Below, in pieces: positions 1 through 11,699 of a stretch of DNA of 64,000 nucleotides. Numbering within the stretch: position 1 is the first letter of the stretch; the number at the start of each line of letters is the position of its first letter. Origin of the DNA: Acholoe squamosa (lineage: Eukaryota; Annelida; Polychaeta; Phyllodocida; Polynoidae); assembly GCA_949317995.1 (NCBI GenBank), contig OX439045.1:3558174-3622173 (forward strand). Reading direction: 5' to 3'. The notes beneath the pieces are model-generated. The model had not been told where the DNA came from. It did not search any database and worked only from the letters and a program-made list of their open reading frames with translations. The position numbers were made by a program, and so were the translations under genes.

Positions 1-69
1 GCTGTGCTCCAATGAAGTGCTCCACCACTATTGCCTATAGCTACTTGTATAAGGTGCACCCTCTAAATT

Positions 70-1285
70 GAAAAGAAAATCAATACCTTACATCAGGGGC
101 AGGCACAAAGAATTTAGGACTTTGGCCAATGGAGTCCAAAGTCTTACATGAAGTATACATATTTATGTCATGGCAGATACGAGCATTACTATAGAATAGT
201 ACTGTAAATTCATTTCCAATGGGGGATGGAATACAATGTGGCCGTATTCAATGGGTGTCCGCCATCTTGGATTTTCAACAGATCTGAGCAGTTTTTGTTT
301 ATTTAAAAGCAGGGATTGAGAGCAGCACTGGTGCACCATAAGGACAAAGGGATATGAACAGGAAGGCATCATGCACCCCTAAATCCTTGAAGGTCCTCTG
401 ATACAGCAGTGCATCATGCCCATTAGTTGTCATGATACACCAATGCCAGCCTCTCTGCCAGCATTTCATTAATGCACCAATCAAGTGTTGACAGACAGAC
501 ATCATGCGAAGTGTTGACAGACAGACATCATGCGAAGTGTTGACAGACAGACATCATGCGAAGTGTTGACAGACAGACATCATGCGAAGTGTTGACAGAC
601 AGACATCATGCAAAGTGTTTACAGACAGACATCATGCAAAGTGTTGACAGACAGACATCATGCGAAGTGTTGACAGACAGACATCATGCAAAGTGTTGAC
701 AGACAGACATCATGAGTTACTCGCCCGGGCATCATCGGCATATGGTCTATACGAAAAGTTTTTCCCATTGCAGGCCATTTGGTTCTGCATGTTTTATTTC
801 TCTGCAGGCCTGGACAGATTTTGGCAGGAACCAATACCCCAAAATCATTATTTTCAGGAAAGAAATAATAAGAAAAACAATGAAAAATTCAATCATTTAA
901 GTTTTTTTAAATCTAACAAACACTAAGGCTTTTTGTTTTAGGCTTTACAAACCTTAATAATAGTGCAATTTTCAACACATAAAAACCAACATGTAGCCAA
1001 ACAGTGTAGCCAAACACAGTCTGGTAATTTCCTTTGGCCCTACATTGGTACCTGAATCATCACTAGATGGCAGATCTGTGCCATAGTAGTGGCATATGGG
1101 ACATGTATAGTTTCAATGTGGTGACTCAGATCTGTCTGAAAGGGTTCAGTTGTCAGGCATTTTAATCAGTTATAGGTTAGGCCATAATTGAAACGAAAAT
1201 CAATACCTTACATCAGGGGCAGGCACAAAGAATTTAGGACTTTGGCCAATGGAGCCCAAAGTCTTACATGAAGTATACATATGTA
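70..1285. repeat. First copy of a duplicated ~1-kb block
   Basis: Two modules recur in the window. Module A (about 70-165) reappears at about 1190-1285. Module B (about 300-1185: a degenerate hairpin unit, the 26-bp array and a unique-looking tail with CATTGGTACCTGAATCA) reappears at about 2265-3165. The order is A, B, A', unrelated DNA, B', so this is a local segmental duplication with an insertion or rearrangement between copies. Confidence 0.8.
484..715. repeat. 26-bp tandem array, first copy
   Basis: About nine head-to-tail copies of a 26-bp unit containing GTGTTGACAGACAGACATCA, with single-base variants (GCGAAG versus GCAAAG). The unit looks like it grew from an arm of a family A hairpin element: the array is preceded by a degenerate ATGCCCATTAGTTGTCATGA segment and ends in CATCATGAGTTACTCGCC. 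Confidence 0.9.
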
Positions 1286-1520
1286 CACTGCAAAAATGGT
1301 GTTTAGATTTTAAACATGTTTAGGTCTAAACACGTTTAAAACCTAAACATATAGGTCAGTTAGGTGTCTCATTGACTACACATTTAGGAAATGAACACTT
1401 TTATTCTAACTACGTAAACGTTTATGCTAAACATGTTTATATGTTTAGAGCTGAAACAGTTGAATAATAGGTGTTTAGATTTAAACATCAATATGTTTAG
1501 ATAGTTGGATGTTGAATCCA
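1284..1520. mobile_element. Degenerate TACACTGCAAAAA-ended MITE (family G)
   Basis: Starts TACACTGCAAAAATGGTGTT and is full of GTTTAGA/TCTAAAC words in both orientations, like the complete family G element at 26307-26600. The right terminus is not recognisable, so this copy is decayed. Confidence 0.5.
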
Positions 1521-2035
1521 CACCGGGTAGCAGCACTACCTTTCAATGGACTATCTGCACACAGTTATAATCAATTGGTGTTACAAATGTCCCCAAATCC
1601 TATGTTTACCATGGTTTCATTTCATAGAATGTCATGTGAATAGAAAGGGCATTAGAAAATTGACTAGATTCACCTTATGCCACCATCATTAGCATAAAAT
1701 AATCAATAAGCTCCATGACTGACACATATTTGATGTTATTCTGGAATAGATAAGGCAATGTCCTTCCTGCCAAGCTGTTGTACTTTCTGAAATCTCTCCT
1801 TCTGATGCAGTGTGTAATACATGTACACATATATAGCTGTGGCTGACATATTTGGAGACTGTGACAAGTAAATACCTGCTGATGTCCCCCTCCCAGTAAA
1901 TGAGAAAAAAAAATATATATCTCTTTTTTTTAATGCATACATGTCTGCAAACCTTAACTCTCCATCAAATCATTTAAACATCTAAACACAAAAACTGATA
2001 AACACCTTAACACTCTTTGGCCTGTAGGATTTATC

Positions 2036-2153
<118 letters not shown>

Positions 2154-2264
2154 AAACCTACAAACCAAAGTGTCCTTTTGATCAAATCTTCAGAAAAATC
2201 ATGTGCCGGGAGCTAAAACTATGGGCATTAGTCCCGGGGCCAGCATTATATATTTACCCCTGGC

Positions 2265-3165
2265 CTTATGACCAGTTATTGAGTGCAGCACTGATGCACT
2301 GTTAGGACAAAGGGATATGAACAGGAAGGCATCATGCACCCCTAAATCCTTGAAGGTCCTCTGATACAACAGTGCATCATGCCCATTAGTTGTCATGATA
2401 CACCAATGCCAGCCTCTCTGCCAGCATTTCATTAATGCACCAATCAAGTGTTGACAGACAGACATCATGCGAAGTGTTGACAGACAGACATCATGTGAAG
2501 TGTTGACAGACAGACATCATGCAAAGTGTTGACAGACAGACATCATGCAAAGTGTTGACAGACAGACATCATACGAAGTGTTGACAGACAGACATCATGC
2601 AAAGTGTTTACAGACAGACATCATGCAAAGTGTTGACAGACAGACATCATGCGAAGTGTTGACAGACAGACATCATGCAAAGTGTTGACAGACAGACATC
2701 ATGAGTTACTTGCCCGGGCATCATCGGCATATTGTCTATACGAAAAGTTTTTCCCATTGCAGGCCATTTGGTTCTGCATGTTTTATTTCTCTGCAGGCCT
2801 GGACAGATTTTGGCAGGAATGAATACCCCAACATTGTTATTTTCAGGAAAGAAATAATAAGAAAAGCAATGAAAAATTCAATCATTTAAGTTTTTTTTAG
2901 ATCTAACAAACACTAAGGCTTTTTGTTTTAGGTTTTACAAACCTTAATAATAGTTCAATTTTCAAGCCATAAAAACCAAAATGTAGCCACAAAGTGTAGC
3001 CAAACAGTCTGGTAATTTCCTTTGGCCCGACATTGGTACCTGAATCAGTCACTAGATGGTAGATCTGTGCCATAGCTGTGGCATGTGGGACATGGGTAGT
3101 TTCAATGTGGTGACTCAGATCTGTCTGAAAGGCTTCAGTTATGGGTTAGGCCATAATTAGTTCAT
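2265..3165. repeat. Second copy of the duplicated block (module B')
   Basis: Near-identical to about 300-1185, including the 26-bp array and the downstream ATGAGTTACT(C/T)GCCCGGGCATC segment. It ends at GCCATAATTAG, where the first copy instead runs into module A'. Confidence 0.85.
2448..2702. repeat. 26-bp tandem array, second copy
   Basis: About ten copies of the same 26-bp unit as at 484-715, but with a different order of GCGAAG, GTGAAG, GCAAAG and ACGAAG variants. The two arrays have therefore changed independently since the block was duplicated. Confidence 0.9.
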
Positions 3166-3363
3166 CCACTTTTTATGATTGGTTTATCAAATGTGAGTAT
3201 CAGGCCTGTATGAAAGTGCATAATAGTTGTCATTTTTTTACAAATCCTCCGGCTACCCTACCCTGGGTTTATGACCACCCCTTACACGCTCTAATAAAAG
3301 GTTGTCATGATGCACTAATGAAAAACTGGCAAGCAGACCCACAGCTGAGTGCTTCATTGATTT

Positions 3364-3715
3364 TAGGGATTGATCACTTTTTAACAACAGGGGGTGGGGG
3401 CTGGTGGGTTTTAGGGGGGTCAGAATTTTTTCAACCCATTGACTGGGGGGGGTCAAAATTTTTCAATCCCTCAGATGGGGGGGTCAAAATAATTTCACGA
3501 GGGGGTTTTCCACTGTTTTCAGTGGAAAACCTGCACGTTACTATAGTTTAAAAGGGCACGTTCTCTTGCAATTTTCGCCCCTTATGGGGGGTCAAAAAAT
3601 TTTTCTACCTTTAAGAGGAGGGGGTCGAATTTTTTTTTCACTCGTCCCCACACAAACCCACCAGCCCCCCCCCCCCCCCCGTTGTTAAAAATTGATCACT
3701 CCCTTAGGGATATGT
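3364..3715. mobile_element. Family C G/C-rich palindromic MITE (degenerate)
   Basis: Left end AGGGATTGATCACTTTTTAA followed by ACAGGGGG; the right end is the inverted complement, a C tract followed by GTTGTTAAAA and TGATCACTCCCT. The inside is a run of G-rich blocks alternating with TCAAAATTTTT. Same family as 13397-13724, 15256-15584 and 40360-40589. Confidence 0.75.
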
Positions 3716-3744
3716 TCTTGAATGGTACTGATAATCTAGGATCG

Positions 3745-3995
3745 GTGCATGATGGTAGACAATGGGCATGATGACGCACTCCTGTATTAGGTGCCCCTAA
3801 CCCTTAAAGGGCCACTGATGCAGGAGTGCATCATGCCCATTGGTCGTCATGATGCACCAATGAAGTGCTGGTGAGACTGCTCGCCAGCACTTCAATGGAG
3901 CATCATGCCGACCCTACAGGATTGATACTTGTAAATATACTCCTAGAAGGTCGTCATGATGCTCCAATGAAGTGCTGTGCTTCAATGAAGTGCTT
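3745..3995. mobile_element. Family A nested-hairpin MITE (two fused fragments)
   Basis: A right-end fragment (ATGGGCATGATGACGCACTC) runs directly into a left end with CCCTTAAAGGGCCACTGATG, followed by a hairpin with the GAAGTGCTGG/CCAGCACTTC stem. The right hairpin is truncated. Confidence 0.8.
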
Positions 3996-4467
3996 ATTTA
4001 TGGAGCTCATTTGGTTTTAAAATACTTGACTATCTAAATAGGATTTAAAGTTATACTATTTGCCTGTTTTTGGGAATGCAGGTGACATTCCTCTATCATA
4101 GAACGTGCAGGTACAGGGGCTGATAGGTGTTTCCCTTTCCCCTGAATCTACAGCGATCAATAACCAGTCCCCTGCATCTGAATAACCTGTCCATTATTTA
4201 TAGAGAATGACACGTCATATTAAAAAAAAAAAGGGAAAAGAAGAAAAGAAAGAAAAAAAGCAAATTGATGTACCCCGCCCATGTTTGCCCTATCACCTAC
4301 TCCAGGGATCGATACAAAAATCAATCACATGAATAAAATCTAGTTTATTTCTATGCTGTCCTAAGCCAAGGATCCACTCACAGCACAGCCGTACTGGTAG
4401 TGTTCCTGGGCAAAACACTTTTTTCCTTTGTTCTCTTGCTATTATTTGGCATTGAGAAGAGAATCAA

Positions 4468-4732
4468 GTCCCCTTTAAAAGGGCCCTTGATGTATTAATG
4501 CATCATGCCCATTGGTCGTCATGATGCTCCATTGAAGTGCTGGCGAGACTGCTCGCCAGCACTTCAATGGAGCATCATGCCAATCCTTGGGGAGATGTAT
4601 CAACCCCGTAGGGTCAGCATGATGCTCCAATGAATTGCTGGCAAGCAGTCTTACCAGCCCTTCACTGGTGCATCATTACGACCAATGGGCATGATTCACT
4701 CCTGCATCAGTGGCATTCAAGGAGTTGGTGAT
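4468..4732. mobile_element. Family A nested-hairpin MITE (nearly complete)
   Basis: Outer inverted ends, a left and a right GAAGTGCTGG-type hairpin and the central GGAGATGTATCAACCCCGTA joint are all present. Architecture alpha/alpha (see findings). Confidence 0.85.
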
Positions 4733-4879
4733 ACTTCAGTACAATGATAATGTAAACAGTAAGAAACAGAACCAATGAAAAGGGTTGCCGCTGGTAACGC
4801 TGTCGGAGCGGTGCCGCTAGTGGAGCCTTGTCGTTAGATTACCCCATCCCACCCCTAGCCTTTCCTCTCTCGCTTATTA

Positions 4880-4968
4880 CCCCTTGGAGTTCAGTAAACA
4901 GCAGACCACAGCAGCAGGCTCACGGCAGTCACAACATAACTGCAAGCAAATCTGTATATAAATCTCAG
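4880..4968 (+). other. Possible 5'-UTR exon of the Ly6-type gene
   Basis: A non-repetitive stretch ends in AAATCTCAG|GTAGGT, a good 5' splice site. An acceptor TTCTCCACAG lies at 5358-5367, 40 nt before the ATG at 5407. Joining them would give a spliced leader of ordinary form. The 5' limit is not visible. This is inference from splice-site quality only. Confidence 0.35.
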
Positions 4969-5406
4969 GTAGGTGAAGCAACATTTTTCAGAGGTCTTGG
5001 TTAAAGTTGTGGCCCGTGCCAGGGTCTCGAATAAGCGCTGCTCTCGAATAAGCACTGGGGTATGGAGGTATTGAAATATATTAATCTTAAGCACCACTAA
5101 AAACAGTATTTAGATATAAGCTCTGGAGGTAGATGGGATTAAAACCAATGAGTGAGCGGGCAATTATGAATATGGCCACTTCGCTAATTTATTGTAAGAT
5201 CTAAAGCATCTCAATTACATGATGAATCTTCAACTGACTGGTTTTAATCTCAATCAAATCACAGCAGATTGTGTAAGATAAATGGATTGCTAACTAAATA
5301 ATGTGCCTCATTCCAAATATTGCTGTGTATTTTATGATTTAAAAGTATACATTTTTCTTCTCCACAGGTCATAGTTTTGATAATTGTTTGGAGATCTGCA
5401 AACAAA

Positions 5407-8400
5407 ATGAAGCGAGTGTGTCTGAGCCTGTGCCTGTTACTTCTTCTGCCTGGTAAGAACCGTTTTCTTTTTGACTTTTTAATCCTATAAGGCCGCTTAT
5501 GCAGGAGTGCATCATGGGCGTTGGTTGCCATGATGCACAAATGAAGGGCTTGCGAGACTGCTTACAAGAACTTCATAGGAGCATCATGCCGACCCTCCAG
5601 GAGTATATCAACGCCATAGGGTCGGCATGATGCATGAATGCAGCCCTGGCGAGCTACTCACCAGGGCCGCATTCATGCATCATGCCGACCAATGAGCATG
5701 ATGCATTAATACATCAGCGGCCCTTGCAGGGTGAAAGCTGCATCAAAAGCTGAAACATATGACAGGTAAACGAGTTATACGATTATGCTTAGGATGGAAG
5801 ATCACACAAGACCAGACAAAGCTATTTTAGTCAGTCTCGGTGATTATTGAATGATGGTCGAGGCAAAGTATGCAGGTGTGTCCCTATAAAAGATTGATTG
5901 TGTTTCCATGAACTGGGCTCCCCAAAGGCAGGTATATGGGGCACTGATCAATACTTGTACAGGTAGCGCACCAACAGCCAACAGTAGACCTGCTCAGGTG
6001 AACTAAGCTGGGTGGATGAGTCACCCCTGGCGCGGATACCCCATTATGCATGAAACACTGTAAAAAATAACTGCTGAATCTACCAGGGATCCTCGTAAAA
6101 CTAAAGAGGCCACCACATACCAGTGTAGTTTTTACAAGAAGCCCCAGGTGGCAGTACGGTGGTACACAAATGCACAAGGAATTTCTGTGAAAATAATGAT
6201 GGATATCTGGCAACTTTGGGATGTGGAATGCATATTAATTTTACAGTCTATAGTAGCAGTGCTAAGACTGCTAATGTACTGGAAGACCATGCATATTGGC
6301 CTTAAATTATGTCAGTTCAGCAGAATTCATTTATGGATTTGAACTCATGTATTTACCACATGTAGTGGCCTGTTTAAACACCTGGGCGCTTATCTATTTC
6401 AATACCTCTGTATCCCTTGCCCTAATTCGAGAAAGGCTTTTATATGGGTATAAATATGGAGAGTGAGACCCCTTCTTGTGCCGGGTAACTTTGCCTTCTA
6501 CCTGTTAAAACACACCTGTGTGTATATGGCAAGCCGAATGGGAAGAGTTCCGATAAACCCAGTTTTTCCAACTAAAAACCCTACATTTTGACCTAAGAAC
6601 CGTTCAAAATAGGATGTTGGCCAAAATGTAGGGTTTTCATGCCCAAAACGGCCAAAAACTAGGGTTTCTAGTCGAGAAACCTTGTTTTTCGAACTTCTCC
6701 CAAACGGCTTGCCATATGTGTACCACAGCCCCTAGGGACCAAGGTCAATGACATACCTACCTGTATGTGTTATTAGTGTGCTCACCTCCTCGATCACCTG
6801 TACCGCATGAGCTTCTGCACTCAAAAGGCAGGTTAACTCCATCCTCGATAATAGTTTTCAGAAATACCCCCATTCTATGGAATTTTAAAGAGGAAAATCA
6901 CGGCCTTTTCTAGGAAATCACAGATTTTCGAATCTTCAAAATAACACCTATTTTTGTAATTAAAGGTACTCAGTCTTTGATGTTGCTTAGAAACTGCTTA
7001 CTCTACCGTGACCTTGCTGACGGCCGTGCACTGTTAAGGGCATAAATAACAAATAGAGGTTCACAAGGTGATTCTAGCGGCAGATAGAAGCATGAGGCCG
7101 TAGGCTGAGTGCCTTCTTATCTGCTGATAGAATCACCGAGTGAACCTCTATTTGTTATCTATGGCGTTTATACCATGGTTTCCACCATTAAACTAAATAT
7201 ATTTACCTTATAAAGCCATGAAAATCAATGTTATTTGTTGCGAGTCGACGTAACCCGTCCTCTGCCATATTGTTTTCTCGGCGAGATGACAAGACTGCCT
7301 GGACGCAAAGTGTTACGTTGATGTGTGTCCTTGTGGCTTTTTCATGGAGCTACCGCTGTTAAGGAGTGCACATGGGGGCCAGAATACCCTTAGAGCATAT
7401 ATGCCAACGTAACAACTTAAGTCTTGCCTTTATAAACAAACCGTCCGCTACGCAGTCAACATGATGACGAAAATTTCGCTCGATTCGATTTTTCTATCAT
7501 CAATCCTGTTAAATATACATGTCAAATCATTGCAAATTAAGGTCGGTGATAGATTTTAATGTCAAGATTCATCATGTGTAGCCATTGAGCCATTAATGTA
7601 TTGTATTTTGAAAATCACTTTGTGCAATAAATACATTATAAATTCAAAAAAAAAAGCTTCTAATGCTATGGTCTTTTTAATATTGAACTAAATACTTTGA
7701 TGTCAACTTCCAGTCATGTCGTCTCAATCCAAGTGTCAACATGGGTTCATTTAGCGCATACTATTTGAACTTCATTATCCGCTCCCAGCACCGTAAAATC
7801 GTTCAACAATGTGATAACCATGGTATAAACTCCTATAACGCACCCAAGGTCACTTCTATTGTGCAGCAGTGCACACCGCATTGTTTTATAAACATTGTAT
7901 ATTACAGTAATATAAGACTTTGTGTCTGTTTATCCACAGGACACCTTCAGGCGTTGAAGTGCTACGAATGCAAGTCCTCTGAAAATCCTGATTGTGGTGC
8001 ACAAGCCAAATACCTGAAGAACTGCACTGATGTTGTTGGAAAATTAACACAATGCCAAGTAAAATAGTATTATCCTTTAAGGGCCACTGATGCAGCAGTG
8101 CATCATGCCCATTGGTCAGCATGATGCACCAATGAAGTGCTGGCAAGACTGCTCGCCAGCACTTCATTGGTGCATTATGCCTACCCTTCGGGAGTGTATT
8201 AGTCCTGTAGGGTCGTCTTGATGCTTGAATGTAGCCATGGCGAGTTACTCACCAGAGCTGCATTCATGCATCATGACGACCAATGGGCATGATGCACTAA
8301 TGCATCAGCAGCCCTTAACTATGGGAAATTGTTTTTTATCTGTTGCACCTCATCACTCATTCAAGATACCAGTATCAATAAGTATTCCTGAAAAGAGAAT

Positions 8401-9876
8401 TGTTCGTGCTAGACTACCAGATGGTAGTTTACTGGGATATTTTCCCCAATGCCAGACAACACCACTCAATAATTCAGCTAGCCTTGCCAAGCCATCTGTT
8501 TTTGTGCAATTTGTGCTGAAACAACCAAATTTTCACCGTAGCTAACTCACCTTCAAGTTCCGTGCAATTTTCCAACCCTCATAAGCCACTTCCCACCTTA
8601 TACTGTAATGGAATTGACTTCCTCTGAATGAGACTGTGTTGGGGAACTGGTTCCGTGACTAGTTCCATCTTAATGCTTCCCATAGTAGGGAGGCCAGCTG
8701 CAGGAGGCTATTGCGAAAAGAATCGGAAACGGATTCTCACTGACGCAACTCACCTTCCAGTTCCTGGCTGCTCAGAATTAATCCTCTTAATGTGAGTCAT
8801 ACTGGAAAGCATTCCCCAATTCATGAAAACTTAAGAATCAATTCTATAACCTATTACCTTGCTGCAAAACAGGGGAGAAGTCATTGCTTGGGGGTAGTCA
8901 GTTCCCATTTGGGAATAGCACCTCCAACAGAATTGAATTCCTGTCCTTTTGCAACACCCTCCTGAGCATCGGGGGAAGGAACCAGCCAGGTATTGCTTCT
9001 AACTAAGGAAGTATTCACCAATACAGAACCACCCCTGGACCACTTCTATGGCCAATTACTTTTTGGCAACACAAGAATTTATTTGCCTGAAGTCAGTCAG
9101 ATTTTTCTTTTCTTTTTTTTTTTTTTGGGGGGGGGGATTGCACCTCTGACAGAATTTAATTCCTATTCTTTCGCAACACCCTCCTGATACCCTGCTGTAT
9201 AAAAGTTGTAAAATGAATTACAGATTCTGACTCCTTTCAATCTCCTTTCAATGTGGTACATAAGTAGATGCACATAGCCTCGAAATTGGACAGAAAGCTG
9301 CGGCGTGGTTTGTTTTAAGTATATGCCATTTTTGAATGCTGACTAATTTCTCCTTGACATGACATCTCTTGCATAAAAGATCACCGTAACCTATCAAATA
9401 TGTGATTATATGAGGTATTCCTGCCACAAAACAAAGAAAACCCATGTCCTGTATTTATTCCTTTCCTTGTAATTAATCAGGTGTGTCTGATTTCCTATAG
9501 CGCTGGTAAGACTGCTCCGGGGTCGATACATAAAGCCAAGCCTGTAGTACAATGAAGGGCTTGCGAGCAGTCTCGCCAGCACTTCATTGGTGCATCATGA
9601 CGATTAACGGGCATGATACATACGTTAACGGGTGGAGAGCTCAAATTGACAAAACACCTAAATCTATCTCTTTTCAATCTGTAGAAAGTCAAGCTGATCA
9701 ACTCAGAAACGCGGATGTGCAACACTGGCTGTTTTGCGGCTAATGCGGGTAGCGGCCTCGGCACCTGGTGCTGTCACGACAAGGATGGCTGTAACTCAAG
9801 TCACCGAATCAGCGCTAACAACATACTCCTACTGGTCCCTCTCATGGTTGTTCTTGTTGGAAAACTTGCATTTTAA
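5407..9876 (+). CDS. Ly6/uPAR (three-finger) family GPI-anchored protein, 3 coding exons
   Basis: Coding exons are 5407-5452, 7940-8058 and 9685-9876, with intron phases 1 and 0, giving 118 aa. Residues 1-20 (MKRVCLSLCLLLLLPGHLQA) are a signal peptide, with likely cleavage before LKCYEC. Ten cysteines follow at 23, 26, 34, 44, 54, 67, 71, 84, 85 and 91; the CC...DGCN ending (84-92) is the Ly6/three-finger signature. N-glycosylation sequons are NCT (43) and NSS (92). The C-terminus (about 100-118, NNILLLVPLMVVLVGKLAF) is a hydrophobic tail after a small-residue SAN stretch, as in GPI-anchor signals. The protein should be a small disulfide-rich cell-surface protein; ligand and role cannot be read from sequence. 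The middle exon is in-frame to the donor CAA|GTAAAA; the last exon starts after TTTTCAATCTGTAG. Both introns carry family A MITEs close to the splice sites. Confidence 0.85.
5484..5745. mobile_element. Family A MITE in Ly6 intron 1
   Basis: Starts about 30 nt after the exon 1 donor. Left hairpin is the GAAG-stem type and right hairpin the ATTCATGCATC/CCCTGGCGAG type (alpha/beta). Outer ends GGCCGCTTATGCAGGAGTGC and GCATTAATACATCAGCGGCC. Confidence 0.85.
6055..6247 (-). mobile_element. Family H MITE (CACTG...CAGTG ends)
   Basis: CACTGTAAAAAATAACTGCT at the left end; ACAGT at the right. The inside has GCCCCAGGTGGCAGTACGGT, the family's signature, in reverse orientation to the copy at 56119-56333. 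Confidence 0.75.
6530..6713. mobile_element. Palindromic element with GGCAAGCCG ends
   Basis: The ends GGCAAGCCGAATGGGAAGAG and the inverted complement CTTCTCCCAAACGGCTTGCC pair over about 20 bp. Internal CCAACTAAAAACCCTACATT and AATGTAGGGTTTTCA also pair. ATAT flanks both sides. A short non-autonomous foldback element within Ly6 intron 1. Confidence 0.75.
7041..7163. repeat. Near-perfect hairpin with GAGGCCGTAGGCTGAGTG loop
   Basis: Arms ATAACAAATAGAGGTTCAC and GTGAACCTCTATTTGTTAT, continuing inward through GGTGATTCTA/TAGAATCACC, close on a loop carrying GAGGCCGTAGGCTGAGTG. The same loop word occurs in the hairpin at 23581-23647. Confidence 0.85.
7820..7905. repeat. Fragment shared with 24870-24960 and 63780-63870
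   Basis: AAGGTCACTTCTATTGTGCA plus TTTTATAA recur at three places in the window, next to hairpins of the type at 63573-63686. It is a decayed dispersed element just upstream of Ly6 exon 2. Confidence 0.55.
8072..8320. mobile_element. Family A MITE 14 nt after Ly6 exon 2
   Basis: Nearly complete alpha/beta copy: CTTTAAGGGCCACTGATGCA at the left, GCACTAATGCATCAGCAGCC at the right, with both hairpins. It begins almost at the 5' splice site of intron 2, so a long RNA hairpin would form beside the donor. Confidence 0.85.
9501..9640. mobile_element. Family A MITE fragment, 45 nt before Ly6 exon 3
   Basis: A right-half copy: GGGGTCGATACATAAAG, then a hairpin with GAAGGGCTTGCGAG/CTCGCCAGCACTTC, then GCATCATGACGATTAACGGG. 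It ends shortly before the polypyrimidine tract and acceptor at 9671-9684. Confidence 0.75.
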
Positions 9877-10974
9877 ATACTGTCAGGATGACTGCTGATG
9901 GGGACCAGTCAATCAATTACTAAGAAGTTTCGACCTGATCCGATTGCAAACATCAAACATGTTGTCAGAATATACTGGACGCCCAGATGGCCCATCGGCG
10001 AGGTCAACTGATCAAGTCAGGCCCATAAACCCTGTATATATAACCTGTATAAGCCACAATCTTGGTTTGCTGATTTTTCTGTAATTCAGATTTCGGATCT
10101 TAAGTCTATGTATGTAAACCATATCGGGCTGTTTACTACGTATTGTCAAATTACCGCAGGTCCTCCTTTAGGGCAGATAAAGAAGTCCTTAAAAAATGTC
10201 AAAATCCTTACATTTTCATAGCAATTGCGATGTGTCTGTGAATAACTGCCACAAGATGGCACAAGTTTACATGCTGTATTTTTACTTGTGTGGTGCCCTC
10301 TTGTGTAAACTGTCTGCACTATTCATATTGAGGTGAATTGCCAATCTGGCCCCAGCTCGACCACTAGTGTGAGTCGTCTCTGGCACCTAGCGTTTGTGGG
10401 TAAAAGGAGTTTTTTCCGCTGGTTGCTGTAGTGCTTATTTGTAGGCAGGTACCTCACGTAGTAATCTTGCCCAGAAAATGGGGGCCATCGTCCCCATACA
10501 CGAGAGAGGTATTCCCTAGAATCCCGACCGGGCGAGACTGGTGAATTGCTTCTGTAAACATGAAGTAGATGGTTCAACTTTAGCGCTTGGTGTTATCATA
10601 CTGGCATGTAACCAAGGCTTGGTACTTTGACAGTTTGCATCAATTATTTTGTTGTCACATGACTTTATTGTAACTATCTATATGTATGTGGTGGAATCCC
10701 GGGGTGGGATACAGGTAGACTTGCTTAGGTCTGTAAATTTTAATATGAGAGAATTGAAAATAAAGTGAGAAATAGAAAATTTAAAATAGCTGTAGTGAAT
10801 CAATTTCTAGTGAGCACAGAGAGTGGGGGTGGGGGGGGGCTGGTGGTGTAATGGCGTTGGGAGGAGAGCTCAGGGACTGCAGCCAGTCTAGAATACAGGT
10901 AGCAGTGCAAGGGCTCACACACCCTATGGGTGTGATGCTGGCCCAGAAGGTTGACATGATGCCCCAATGAAGTA

Positions 10975-11161
10975 CAGTCACGTCTCGATATATCGGTCTT
11001 CAAAAAGTCGGTTGATTCACTTACCAGCCACCTATATCACCAAACAGATTTGATTATACCCATTGAATTCTATTGTAATCATAATTCAGAGAACCAGCCG
11101 ATTCGGGAACCAGCCAAATTTTATCTCAAACAGAGGCGGTCGGTTTATACAGACATGACTG
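10975..11161. mobile_element. Pogo-like MITE nested in a family A copy
   Basis: Ends CAGTCACGTCTCGATATATC and, inverted, CAGTCATGTCTGTATAAACC, flanked by TA on both sides (10973-10974 and 11162-11163). It splits a family A hairpin between GAAG and CTGGCAAGC. TA target duplications and CAGT termini are typical of the pogo/Tigger branch of Tc1/mariner. Confidence 0.8.
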
Positions 11162-11471
11162 TACTGGCAAGCACACTCGCCAGAACTTTGTTGATGCATC
11201 AAGCCGACCATGATGCAACCCTGGGTTATGGGCTGCTAAAGGAAATTTGCTCCACAGTATTGAGCAACCAAAAGCTCAGTGTAATCCTCACTTTCGGCCT
11301 AACCTGCCTTGCATCGTGTCCATTGGGCAGGCATTACCTTGACTTGTAGCCTGGGTTACAGCTTTTTGTGTAGCTTCATTACAGATTTGTGTACAACTCA
11401 TTATGTATGTATGCATCATAGATAGAAACTATTTCAATGTTCATTTAACATTGTGTGACCACTATATGCCA

Positions 11472-11699
11472 TACTGCACTACAAAGATAATTGTCGAATC
11501 TAGCAGAGATCCGTGTAAAGCTTAACAGTAAACCCCCATAATTGTATTGTAGTAAACCTATGTAGTTTTTACAAGAAACCCCAGGTGGCAGTACAGTGGT
11601 ACACAAATGTACAAGGAAACTTGGTGAAAATAACAAAGGATCCCTGGTAACTTTGGGGCAAGGATTCCGTTGTTATTTCAATGGCATTTACTTTTACAG
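11472..11699 (-). mobile_element. Family H MITE (degenerate)
   Basis: Carries AGAAACCCCAGGTGGCAGTA and the TCGAATCTAGCAGAGATCC end region; the terminal CACTG is eroded to TACTGCACTACAAAGATAA. Confidence 0.65.

Noticed and set aside
484..715. CRISPR array
   Set aside because: The 26-bp units are directly adjacent with no unique spacers; the setting is a eukaryotic genome with introns and MITEs.
10781..11003. Pro/His-rich minus-strand frames
   Set aside because: They come from a G-run (GTGGGGGGGGGCTGG) and a family A fragment read antisense.
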